Shown here in pieces: positions 14,801 to 25,772 of a stretch of 64,000 bases of DNA (within the stretch, counting starts at the first letter, position 1; the number at the start of each line of letters is the position of its first letter). The stretch is from Epiperipatus broadwayi. Taxonomy: Eukaryota; Onychophora; Udeonychophora; Euonychophora; Peripatidae. A model generated the notes under the pieces. That model worked only from the letters and a program-made list of their open reading frames with translations, did no database searches and was not told the DNA's origin. A program made the translations under genes and the position numbers. The stretch covers positions 186,001 through 250,000 of the forward strand of contig JAQFVV010006509.1 of NCBI GenBank assembly GCA_028023455.1. The letters are read 5' to 3'.

Positions 14801-16191
14801 GTAAGACATACATTATGAAATTACATCAGAATGAAGTAAATAATTATATAATCAATAAATGTTGTTATATTATAAAGTTATATCAGTCTATACATTAGTT
14901 GATATGTGATTAATGCTAATAGTAAATGTAATACATACTAGTACATTATAATAGAAATAGCAATAATACTTAAGTGAAGTAGCATTTTAATTGTTAAAGT
15001 TTGTTTATTTTACATATGCTACATAAGTGATATTTTACATAAAAGTCTTCTTTTGTACTAACTAATGACAAATGATATCTATTAAGATTTAAGTTCAGAA
15101 ACTTAATTAAATGTTACTGATAACATTTAAGAAATGTATAGATTATCTATTTTGGATATGGAAATAGTAACAGTGTAAAATCTTGTATTATTATTATTTT
15201 CTTATTTTTTTTATTTTCTTTGGTTTCCACTTGTAATGTACATAATGTATATAAGTTGTTTATTAAAGTTGATGTAAATAAATTTGTTTAAGTTGTTTTA
15301 AAAGTGTGTCGAATTCATTATTTACACCACAGCATTTGACAACAGATAATTTGAATAAACATAATATTTGCACAGTATGAATTTATTATTATTATTTTTT
15401 AAAAGAAACACAGTATTTTCTTAATATAATTTATAGAAATTGATTGACATTAACATATAATATTATAATGGTCATAAAGTAATTATAATGCATAATATAA
15501 GAGTATAATATTATTTATTGCCACATATTATTAAATTATAAGATTTTAGTATAATTTTTAAATTAAGGTACTATATGAAAATGAAAGACATGTAGATGAT
15601 TCACTTATTTCCTTAATGATTAATAGTATAATAAAATAGATAAGATTAATTTATACACTAGAAATTATTATTGTTAGTTATTATTATTATGATAAGTTAG
15701 GTGTAGTTAGGTTTGATATTAAATCCCTTATCATGCCTATCTGCAAGAAATATTATTACTTTAAAATAATTAAAAGAACCTGAGATTATTTAATTATATT
15801 TCCTTAATAAAAGATTGAGATTTATTTATTATTATTATTGAAGTTAGTTAATTTTTATAAAAGACATAAGAGTGCTGTAGATGTAGTAATGAGATAATAA
15901 AGAGGTAATAGTATTCTTATGCCATTGAGATAGTGTCTTGGGAAGACATTAGCTCAATGTAAATTCAATTACCACTTGTAACTTCACTTCATAGTCTCAT
16001 GATTTTAATAAATACTTATTTAATTAGTACATGATATTGAACTATATTAATTTTGGTAAGTTATAATGAATCTAATAAGATATAGTATTATAAAAATATA
16101 TTAATGATAGTTATACATATTTTAGCCGAGCATAACGATTTAATTGAGCTAGTCATATTTTAACTTATATTATATATCAGGAAGTGAGGGT

Positions 16192-16194
<3 letters not shown>
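11889..16194 (-). mobile_element. Right copy of the unclassified 4.3-kb non-coding element
   Basis: Reverse-complement partner of 1581-5836. Read on the minus strand it starts TGTACCCTCACTTC (16194 side) and ends ACCCATACAAAAGGGCACA (11889 side), the same termini as the left copy. It contains no preserved coding frame: the open frame at 13919-14116 is in a different frame from the one in the matching part of the left copy, so neither looks selected. It sits between (TA)n tracts and is bracketed by a direct repeat of about 40 bp (11819 and 16225), which argues that it arrived as a single unit of about 4.3 kb independently of the left copy. The arms could pair as a giant hairpin with a 6-kb loop. 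Confidence 0.88.

Positions 16195-16224
<30 letters not shown>
16195..16224. repeat. (TA)n tract at outer end of the right element
   Basis: TA dinucleotides between the TGTACCC end of the right element and direct repeat 2. Confidence 0.95.
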
Positions 16225-16229
<5 letters not shown>

Positions 16230-16271
16230 CTTAAATATCTGTTTATATGTATTATTTATATATATATATAT
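16225..16271 (+). repeat. Direct repeat 2 flanking the right element
   Basis: Second copy of aaaaacttaaatatctgt followed by a TA-rich stretch; see 11819-11860. It ends in a further TA run (16257-16271). Confidence 0.85.
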
Positions 16272-16474
16272 TGTATGTGTGTGTGGGAGATGAAGGTATG
16301 GACTGATGAGTATTGATTTGGCATAAAATATGTTTGTTGGTAATCATTTGTTATATTCACATATGTGTAGTCATGTATATCATTTATATCAGTGGAGAGC
16401 TGAAGAAAGCTTAAGGGTCTGAATTCAATTTTTCTATAATTACAATTAAACTCCAAGTTTAGGAATTATTCCTG

Positions 16475-16479
<5 letters not shown>
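16272..16479. other. Unique-looking DNA between two TA tracts
   Basis: About 200 bases of mixed sequence. The open frame on the minus strand here (16256-16456) has no recognisable motif. Confidence 0.4.

Positions 16480-16546
<67 letters not shown>
16480..16546. repeat. (TA)n microsatellite
   Basis: About 33 uninterrupted TA dinucleotides, the longest pure TA run in the window. The perfection of the repeat suggests it is young and probably length-variable. Confidence 0.97.
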
Positions 16547-16549
<3 letters not shown>

Positions 16550-18340
16550 GTGTACATTGTAGGTATGTGTTAAGATAGAAAAGTTGGTTATAATTTAAAT
16601 ATTAAGAATAACATTTTATTATCAATTTTATGACAAATAGTAGTAAATAGCAATTCATGGATTGAAAGATGAAAAAATGAGAAAGTAAATCTGTTATCAT
16701 TTTAAAGATACTTAAATAGAGTATATTTTTATTGTGAAGATGATAAGATTTCAAATTTAATTTACTAATACAAGTTGGTTATTTTAAAACGGATAATAAA
16801 TTTTACTTTCTTTTGTTTTAATTTGGATTACAAAATAATAAAAATTTGACTACTGAATATTCTATAAATATTAGATTCTGAATGCATACTATTACCAAAG
16901 ATCCATGAGCAGTAGACATTGAATGACTCTCAAATCACAGGCTAAACATAACTAATAAACATTGGCAATCTAAAGTATCTCTACTTTGTAGAATATGATT
17001 TTGATTATTTATAGTATAGATATGATTTATGATATGAATAATATTTTCTGTCTCTTTGTTTTACTCTTGATATTATTATATTTTTCTTTTATTTTAAACT
17101 TTTTCCATTATTAAATTAAAATTGGATCTGCAATTGGCAATCACTTAATAATAATTATAAAAAATAATCAAAATATAAATAACCATATTTTTATTCTTCG
17201 ACTTTTTGCAGAGAACTTTTAACTCAAATCATTTGTTTTTATTTTTCAAATATCTTAAAAAATAGTAAGTTATAACCATTGACTGTTTCTGGAGGAATCT
17301 ATTGTACAATAAGACACTTTGAAATTGAAAAACCTATTCTAAAATATATTATTTGGTCAATAAGATGACAAACATAATGGGAAAAAAGATTAGGTAAAAC
17401 AGAAGACAGTAATAAGAATTTTTTTTAAAATATAGATTAATGTAATGTGAGTTCATTGCTTGGAATAACATCTTCAAAACTTAAACAAAGACACAATTTG
17501 TCCACGAGTAGTAAGGGTTTAAAATTAGCATAATTGTTCCTAGTAAAATTTACTATAGAGGAATGACATTCAACTGAATAGGAAATAGCTTAAAGTATTT
17601 TTTTTGAAAGAGAAGCATTGAATATACTATGAGATCTAAGATAATCTCCTCTAATCATAAAATTTCTAAATGCATTACTGAAAGATTAATGATATTAATT
17701 GTTGTTTTGCACTATAATACTTACTAATCTTTATGAAACAGTATTAGATTTAAAAGATTCAGAAAATAAAGTTTTTATTATTGTATTCATATTATGAAAA
17801 GATTGAATTTCTTTTTGGAGAAAAATTTAATGTGGGTGCTTGTTAAAATAGTAAAATATGACCCAAAGATTTTAGAAATATTAGTGGTTATTCTATAAAT
17901 GCAAGTGGTTTATTATTATTGATTCTTGCATAACATATTGACTTACTGCCAATAATAATTTTAAGAAAAAAGTTGCTTTAAAAATGAATGGATTTAATAT
18001 CATATAAATTCTGCAAGCTATCAGAAAGATCATAACTTAGTATTTTATAATATTAAAATAAAGTTTAATGTTAAAAATAGATTCAGTTTCAAAAATATTG
18101 GCAGGGAATTTGACATATTTTACTTGAGACAACTCTTATTTGTGCCAAATGTAAGCAGCTATTAAACAGAATAATAAGTATTTGTAAATTTCTGTTATCA
18201 AAAGTAGAGTTAATTTTACATTTTGAAATGTTATTAATGCAAGATAAAATAAAAAATTATGTCATAGCAGATTTATAATTGAGATGCAATGATTACTTGA
18301 TCACTCTAAAATAAATTCAAATGATTTTATTAGATATACT
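16547..18340. other. AT-rich DNA without recognisable feature
   Basis: No gene, RNA or clear repeat seen on either strand. Confidence 0.5.
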
Positions 18341-18366
18341 ATAAAAAACAGAAATAAGTAGTAGAT

Positions 18367-19335
18367 ATAAGAACTTATTAAAATATTTTTTTAAATACAT
18401 GACAGTTTCTGTTATTTCTATTTTCAAAACATCACAGTAAGGTAATAATAGATAGTGATGAATAAAAATTGTACATTGGAAATGCTTTTTGGATTCAAAA
18501 AACAATTTCTCTTCTAAATGCAGCTCTAGATATTATATAGAGACAAAACTATTACAGTAAATATTTACACATTAATGAAATAAAACACAACTTTTTTATA
18601 CTTTCTTTATTGTATAACAGACACTTCCATGAACAGTCAAATGTTATAATTTAATATTTTTTTAACAAATGTAGTGGAATATTTTTAAATACATAGAAAT
18701 TTCTGTTATTTCTATTTTAGAAAAATCAGTTAGGTGATAATAGACAATAACAAATAAAAATTGTATACTGTAAATGCTTTCCAAAGTTGCAAAATTAAAT
18801 AAAATATTAATTCTTTATGTGGCTTCTAAAGAATGTTGTAAATCTTTTTATTGTTATTTTTTAAAATAGAAATAATAGAAATTTTTATGTATTTAAAAAT
18901 ATTTTAACAATTACATCTTTTGTCAAGTGTTGGTGGTTGAGAGGTCAGCACAGCTGCTTACAAGCAGTTGTCCCATGTTAGCGGGTTCACATTGCAGCTG
19001 ATGCTATGACACATGAAAAAAAAATACATCTTTTAAAATATTATTAAATTATAGCATTTGATTGTTCATAGAAAAGTATAAAAATTGTATGCTTTGTTTT
19101 CTTCTATGTGTAAATATATATTATAATAGGTTTGTCTATATAAAACAACTAAAATTGCATTTAGAAGAATAATTGCCTTTTAAATACAAAAAGTGTTTAC
19201 AATATTTAATTTTCATTGGTCACTGTCTATTATTTCTAACTCTGGTTTTCTTAAAGTAGAAATAATGTTAATTTTTATATATTTAAAAGTAATTCAACAA
19301 TTACATCTATTAAAAATTATTAAATTATAACTAAT
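18367..19335. repeat. Nested foldback repeat cluster
   Basis: Related arms occur in both orientations. Forward arms are near 18385-18490 and 18632-18780; both contain 'tctgttatttctattttcaaaa'-like and 'aataaaaattgta...aaatgctt' blocks. Inverted arms are near 18845-18920 (continuing at 19025-19110) and 19185-19335. The 18632-18780 and 19185-19335 arms match over about 145 bases with moderate divergence. The pattern suggests an AT-rich foldback element that was itself duplicated, with a SINE later inserted into one inverted arm at 18922. Confidence 0.7.
18912..19034 (+). mobile_element. tRNA-derived SINE with target-site duplication
   Basis: The insert 18922-19024 is about 103 bp: a tRNA-like body followed by a short A run (19016-19024). 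It is flanked by the identical 10-mer tacatctttt at 18912-18921 and 19025-19034, a typical target-site duplication of LINE-driven retroposition. The body has an A-box-like 'tggtggttgagagg' and a B-box-like 'gggttcacattgc', as expected of an internal RNA polymerase III promoter. It matches two other copies in this window (24218-24317 and 59638-59742). There is no unrelated tail domain beyond the tRNA-like part, so the family is unusually short. It interrupts an older foldback arm. Confidence 0.9.
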
Positions 19336-20522
19336 AACTTACATATGCATAAATATTAAGTTAAAGCTATATTACCTGAAATTAAAAATGATTACATATC
19401 TCAAATTATCAGCTTAATTAAGTAATTTCAAAGTGCATTAAATCCTCAACTCACGCTTTTTTGAATTGCTGTAAAATGATTTTTAAACATCAATTCAAGG
19501 TTAATAAAGTTGCTTAGATTTTAAAAGTTTTAACATTTTATGTACACCACAGTATTTTGTATTCATGTAGATAAATAATATGTTGATGAGTCATAAAACT
19601 AATAAGGAAACAATGGCATAGCTAAACTTTTTGCTCCTACATAGTATTTCAAAAAGGCTCTTGTTATTAATCAAAACAGTTATCATAATACTTTTATTAT
19701 CATCCTTCTCCTTAGTGATTAGCTATCAAAATACCTCTATGATCCAGGTGTCTATATACAATGTCTTAATTTGCTAAAGGATAGCATATAGCTAATAGGA
19801 ACACACTTTTTAATTTGTCATTCATGTTTTATACAAAATTAATATAAAAATACCAAATCAAAAAAAGTTAAATGGTTCATTGTTCAGGATCTCATAAAAC
19901 ATTCAAGCATTTGAATTGTAAATCTGGATTAAATTCCATTAATTATGAGCTCCAGAGTCAATCATCCAATAGTGAAGCAAACAATACAGAATAAGATATC
20001 AAATGTTTTATAGATATGTTTATGATATATGTATACTAATTATATATAAAAAAGCCAAGCACTCAAAACTAAAATCTGTAACATCTTTGTGAGTTTGATT
20101 GGGTGTATAGAAAATTAAGATAAGTATTTATATGCTAGTTTCCTAATGTACTAAAGTATCACTCAGTAACTTCTTGCATAACTACATGCAGGAAATTAAA
20201 ATTATTATTATTTATTGTGCAACATGGATGATCTGATAATAAAAATCAATAGAATACTTGCTACCATTCATCATGCAATGTTCATAGAAAGGAAAAATGT
20301 TAAATTATTTAATTGACACTTAAAATATTTTAGTGAGATCATAAACATATTTTACAGTAACCTGAGAGTGTATGTAATGTTAGAAAACATTTAGTTTCTA
20401 CCATTCACTTTTGATGATATTTAATTTACAATAATAAAAAAATAGATTTATAATCTAAGATAATAACAAAATTACAAGTGTGTTGAGGTGCTGGCAAGAG
20501 AAGCTATATAAAGTACTTTTAT
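19336..20522. other. AT-rich DNA without recognisable feature
   Basis: No gene or clear repeat recognised. Confidence 0.45.
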
Positions 20523-20610
20523 AAATCAATCAATAAATAATTAAAAGCTGGGCGCTTTCAAAGCAAGTTGCCTCACATTCATAGCTACAAAAATAAATAA
20601 TGCAGAGTAG
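20523..20610 (+). repeat. Dispersed repeat fragment
   Basis: The stretch containing 'gggcgctttcaaag' and 'cattcatagcta' resembles 59215-59270, which has 'aagcgctttcagag' and 'attcatagctta' at the same spacing. This is probably two fragments of one old repeat family; family not known. Confidence 0.55.
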
Positions 20611-20767
20611 TGTGTAGATGGTAGTATGCAAATTATATGTAAATTGTTTAATTTGTCCAATACTTAAAAATATCTAAGCAAGTGTTACATCTGTTAATGG
20701 AGTTATTGTTTCTAGTGATAAAATATGTTTCCTTGATTTTTCATTTAGTCATTTTTCTCAATGCAAA

Positions 20768-21194
20768 CTATTCTAGGGTTGGAGATTCAAACATGTGACC
20801 GGGTTTTTTTTTTGAGTGCTCTAATAAAATTGAAGAATTATCATTGTTCTTTTGTGCTCTTTTACATGAGTACTTGTGTTGGATGGCTCTATTGTTAATA
20901 GTAGCATCCAGACTGAGAGCATGAGTTGTTGTAAATGATCTGGGGGGTCTGAGCAAGGTCTACTTTATCTTTAGAATTGCTTATAAGATGGTTAGTGCTC
21001 AGGGATGTGCAAAAGCTGATTCTAAATTTGTTACATAAAGATTTAATTAAATTATTAGAAATTTTAGAAATATAAAGAATGGTGATGTGTGGAAGATTCA
21101 GACCTTTAACATTATCTGTGATTTTCTTGTAAAATTATTTAATGTTGTTAATAATTGTCTTACATTTGAAACCTGATTTTAATAAATCATTGAT

Positions 21195-21228
<34 letters not shown>

Positions 21229-22111
21229 TATCTTTCCTGTCAGATTCAAATTTTCATAAGTGTAAGTTTTTAAATAAAAAAGGTGTTTAACTCCACAAAT
21301 TTGTGAGAATTAAGACAATTGGAAATTGAAATGATAAAGCCTCTGATTTTAAATGGCTTTATGATCATAGAATAATTTATAATTCTTCTTACTCAAAGTA
21401 GATGTAAGTCCAGATATACTAACCATTTCAAATCATCTTCCCCAATAGTGTTGATGATTAAGTGGGTCTGTTGTTGAATTTCTTGTAAAATACAATTCAT
21501 TGTGTGTTTAGTGACTGTCAGGAACACATCGTCAACATACCATGCATAATAATGGTAGGATAGTCAGATTGATATTTGGGTATAATCTATTTCTCAAAAT
21601 GATTAAAGAAAATGCTGGTGATTATTTCACTAATAGGCAGGCCCATAGGCAAACTGTTGTTCATAGTGTATCATTTATTTTCAAAAGTAGTGTATATATG
21701 GTCATCTATTCATGACAAGAAGGACAGAGTAAAGTTAACTCATTCAGCTAAACAGTGATTGTTTATAATTGTCTACTGGATGATCTGAACAGATATTTTC
21801 TTGTTGACGGATCCATATAGTTCTTTAACATTGAGAGTGGCCATGTGGAAATCGTAATTGTGGCGTCTTTAAGTCTGTTGACAAATTCAAAAGAAGAACT
21901 GATAGAGTAAACTTCAAAACCTAAGTTATCAACCAATAAGCTTGGATGTTTCAAAATAATGGGCTCCCACAAAATCCATCATCAAACGAAGAGGTTCTCC
22001 AGATTTGTGAAGCTTAGAATTGACAAACATTCTAGAGGCTTTAGTACATGAGAGATAAATGCGGTAATGTTCCACGTTAAAGATGCCTTTATTTTTGTGA
22101 GGAAACCTCAA
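20768..22111 (-). mobile_element. Penelope-like retroelement fossil (RT plus GIY-YIG)
   Basis: Read on the minus strand from 22111, broken frames follow the order of a Penelope-like element. First comes the template-handling region with SKLHKSGEPLRLMMDFVG (near 22000), the counterpart of the 'KIHK..PLRPIVS' block. Next are SSFEFVNRLKD and a palm motif A region (21770-21860, frameshifted). Then come NSLPMGLPISEIITSIF (about 21630-21660), the catalytic box YVDD (21528-21539), and a 'WLVYLDLHLL' block. After a degenerate stretch, KDKVDLAQTP and a Cys-containing segment (about 20920-20990) and EHSKKKPGHMFE (about 20780-20820) match the start and end of the GIY-YIG endonuclease part. Several frameshifts, stops and an (AG)n expansion at 21197-21225 show it is dead. 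The 5' part is missing. The order RT then GIY-YIG is characteristic of endonuclease-bearing Penelope-like elements. Confidence 0.85.
21197..21225. repeat. (AG)n microsatellite inside the Penelope-like fossil
   Basis: About 14 AG units between the RT and GIY-YIG parts of the dead element. It falls inside what was coding sequence, so it arose after inactivation. Confidence 0.95.
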
Positions 22112-23936
22112 TCATCTATAATACACTATACAACACAATTACACGTGTAAAAAAAATAATTAACCATTAAATGGTAAATAGCTTATTTAATCAATATTCA
22201 GATCAATTATACCCTATTATCATATAACAATTCAATAGATGACTATTTATAGTTAATAATTAAATTAATTTCAAACAATTGTACATTGGATCAAAAATAA
22301 TATTTTACACATTTCACGTACACGTACGTATTCATGTATATGAAAAATCATAAGTAATTGTAGTTAGTACAATTGTCTCTCGTGCTCAATTTCAGACTGA
22401 AGAAAACTAAATATTGTTTTTAGATTTTTTTTAATTAGGCTTAACATTTTTCTTTCAAATAGCCAGACCATATTCAATTCATCTAGCAATATAATTATTG
22501 ATCAGAAAATGGGTGTTTATATAACCTTAGCTAGAAAGTAAAAGAAGACTAGCTGATTTATATTATTTGCAAGCCTGGTGAGTAATAAACACTTCACATA
22601 TTTTTGCCTTTTGGTAAGTTTTTTAAAGGCAATATATATAAATAGATGTATTATCCTATTATTATATATATAGACGTAGAAATGTAGCTTTTAAATGTAT
22701 GAGTGTGTTTTTATTTGTATTTTATTTTAAAAACTTTTATGTCAGTTTAGACATATATATTTATACAAAACTATGTTTTTCTCCAAATATATAGAACAAT
22801 GCATTTTTGAATATAGTCAAAATAGTGTAAACTGAGATTTATACCAAATGCATAAAAACTTATTAAAGAATTAACTATAATTTTATTCAATCTCTTCGTA
22901 ATTGTGAGCAAACTCTATTAAAAGTATATTGTTTTGTAAGCAACTCAACTTGACTCAGTGATTTTAATGATATTGTTTATATGATGAGAACAATAACGGC
23001 ATAGATATAAACTGTATAATAGCGCTGCATTATAAAAAGCCCATATAATACAAAGGCTGAGTCCGTATTTTATGAAGAATAATTTCTAAGGTTTAATAAG
23101 ATCTCAGAATTCTATCATCATTAACTATAAAGGCAATTCTTTTGATTCCAAGGTAAATTCAGGTGACTCAGTTACCTTTTTATGCATTAATCATTTCCTA
23201 TGCTATTGATTACAAAATAAATAGAAAAGGTAAAAATCAATGAAACTATAAAATACAGTTATAGAAAAAAGTCAGAAAAACTATATAAATTCTGAATTGA
23301 ATAGCTGATTAAAAGTCTTAAAATTAAAATTAGTTTTTTTTTTCTTTTTTCAATAACAAAAAAAGAAAATGATAACTCAAGCATAAAAAATTGTACAATA
23401 ATATTAGACTATATTGAATATATGTATATCTATCCGCATTCATATGTATATCCTATATTCATATATATAATAAAACATCATTTAAATTATCTGATGCAAA
23501 CGATGCTTCTCCACAGTCCGAATAGAGAGAAAAAAAATAATGACTAAGAATTATTTTCTGATTGATGAATAGTTGAGTAATTTTCTATCATTATTTTAAC
23601 CTTTAAATTTAACTTAATAGATACTGATTTATCAACAAATATTAAATGTTTGTCTTTTGCTCTGATGAAATATGAAAATACTTTCTAATTTTATTTAGCC
23701 CGAATTCGGCCTAGGTTATAAGCATACAGGATGTGATGAAACACATATATATTAATATATATATACAACTTTTCAGTTTTTAATGTGCACTCCTCAAATG
23801 AAATATATTATATCATAAACTATTTCACAACAAAAATTTCCAGAACAACATCTCTCATTTTAATGTAAGTCAAGATAAACCTTCTGTCATTGGATGAGCT
23901 AAAAGCTGAAAAAAAAATACACACATGCATATACAT

Positions 23937-23965
23937 ATATTGAAATTTGAAATAAATTTCAATAT
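23937..23965. repeat. Perfect short hairpin
   Basis: ATATTGAAATTT, a 5-base loop, then AAATTTCAATAT: a perfect 12-bp stem. In DNA this AT-rich it may be chance. No terminator role is implied. Confidence 0.6.
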
Positions 23966-24051
23966 GTGGTGTAATATCAATTGTAAAAAAACAACAACTA
24001 TTTTTAGCTTGATTTTAATGGTGAATATAATAACCTAGACTGCATGGGATA

Positions 24052-24069
24052 ATGTTGTTATAACAACAT
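24052..24069. repeat. Perfect 18-bp palindrome
   Basis: atgttgttataacaacat is its own reverse complement. Possible chance palindrome or end of an old short element. Confidence 0.6.
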
Positions 24070-24217
24070 AATATTGAAGAATAAAATGTTTATTATTAAT
24101 TGTAGTTTGTAAAAATTGTGAATTAACTTTATTGATTTTAAAAATGCATGTGTAAGTAATGAAGTTTTATAATAGTGTTAAAATTATTATTCTTTCTTTA
24201 TTATATATATATTCCAT

Positions 24218-24317
24218 ATGTCATAGCATCGGCTGGGAGGCGAACCGGCAACAATTGTCTGCAATCAATTGCTTGCTTGCAAGGTGGGCGTGCTGATCTC
24301 TCGGTTAATAACACTTG
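24218..24317 (-). mobile_element. tRNA-derived SINE, degraded copy
   Basis: The reverse complement carries the same order of blocks as the SINEs at 18922 and 59638: 'caagtgtt', 'gagagatcagca', a B-box-like 'ccggttcgcctccc', and 'gatgctatgaca' at the 3' end. The middle has a duplicated 'gcaagcaagc/attgattgcagac' segment absent from the others. No A tail or target duplication is clear; the 3' side runs into a TA-rich stretch. Confidence 0.8.
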
Positions 24318-25499
24318 TTTTTATTAAATAATACACCTAAATATTTAATTTTTCAAGCATGTTGGTTATTTTATTTGTACAATATTGTATTGAAAAAAAT
24401 ATGTGTAAAAAGTATATTTATATTGTAGCATGAAAGAATGTAATCTTATTTGTTTAGTTTATGTTGGAGTAAAAGGATACTATTTGTATTTTAAAATGTA
24501 AATATTGTATATGAATTGTAATAAATTGTAATACATTCATTTTTATTTGTCATTATTTTATATAATAAGATTTTTATTTATGGGATATTGACTAGAATTG
24601 ATCAAAGAATTAATATGGAGTATTGATATAGTTTCTTTTACATCAATGAAAAAAGTTTATAACTGGAACTAAGCAAATTAAACTCCCTCTCTCTATCTTA
24701 GCTTTCATAAAAGTGAATCTGATTTCCTTCATATTATTATTTATTTATTTGTTTTTAAAAGTATATGATTTTTAAATCGATAGAATGATGGGGTGAAAGC
24801 AATGATGTATGTTTATTAATAGGGTATGTTTATCAGAAATTAGTAGGAGGCAATAATTTGTTAAAATATGAAAATAATTCATAGTTGTTTTTTTTAAAAA
24901 AAAATTGAAATATTTATTTGCTTTAAAAATGGATGTTATCAACTTTTCAATGATGACATCTAGATGCTAACAATAAAAAAATGTACACAAAGATTATGGC
25001 CATCTGTGATATAATTTTATGAGCTTCATGGATTATTTATACACAAGATAGAAATTGTTTCAATTTCATTAGCATCATCATGGATGAAACTAGTATCTGT
25101 TCACTTATAATGTTTTATGAATTAATTACATACTAAATGAAAGGATATATATGCCACATTATCATGGATATAAACTAGTGTTTGTACACTGATAGTGTCA
25201 TAGATAAAATATATGCTAAATAAAAGAATAATTTGGATATTTGGAAAATATTGGAATTAATAAACTGTGAATTGAATCTAATAGCTTTTTTCCTGAAATA
25301 ATAAAACAACACTGGATTAATGTTTAAGAAATAAATAGTAGAACTATGGTACTGTTTTGGAAATGACATATCTGAGAACAATTGATCAAGTCATTTGCTT
25401 TTATATATATTGTACTGGGTGCATTCAGAAGATGACCCGGAGTACTCTATTTGCTAGGTTTAACTGGGTTTAAACCTTATTTATCATAATTTTATATTA
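24318..25499. other. AT-rich DNA without recognisable feature
   Basis: No gene or clear repeat. The open frame at 25175-25381 (minus) is low-complexity. Confidence 0.45.
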
Positions 25500-25772
25500 T
25501 AAATATTATGTGAACAGAATGACTCTTCGAGCAGAGGGGTGAATACCATCGATAGCAGAGCTATCAATGATAGCCACGATCAGACTGAGCTATGCAATGC
25601 ATAACATGATCACATTTCCAGACCATGGCCCACCATGACTGCTAGATTCAAACCCCTACTATTCAAGCATTTTTTTGTTTTGAGATAAACCTCAGCACCA
25701 GCTAGCTGTGAGAACTAACATACCAGGACAGTAGGGCCATAATCCAGCACTCAAAATATCCCATGACTAGCT
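25500..25772 (-). repeat. Dispersed 270-bp repeat, copy 1
   Basis: The reverse complement matches 28004-28289 along its whole length. Shared blocks include 'gagct..tcatg.gatatttt', 'gagtgctggatt.tgg', 'ggtttgaatcta.cag.ca', 'tgatcatgttatgc..tgcatagct', 'gctatcgat.gtattc' and 'cctctgct.gaag'. It is less AT-rich than its surroundings. A 'gggtttgaatcta' box resembles an RNA polymerase III B box, so a SINE origin is possible but unproven. Confidence 0.82.

Larger units (their letters stand above)
22112..24217. other. AT-rich DNA without gene
   Basis: Nothing coding recognised. It holds short TA runs (22660-22675, 23745-23765) and two neat hairpins listed separately. Confidence 0.45.

Noticed and set aside
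1581-16194. Reading the whole 14.6 kb as one transposon with 4.3-kb terminal inverted repeats
   Set aside because: The right copy has its own flanking duplication and each arm has its own matching termini, so two separate insertions fit better; not excluded entirely.
16905-16990. 'LLPKIHE' in translation, suggesting another Penelope-like fragment
   Set aside because: Only seven residues match and nothing before or after continues the similarity.
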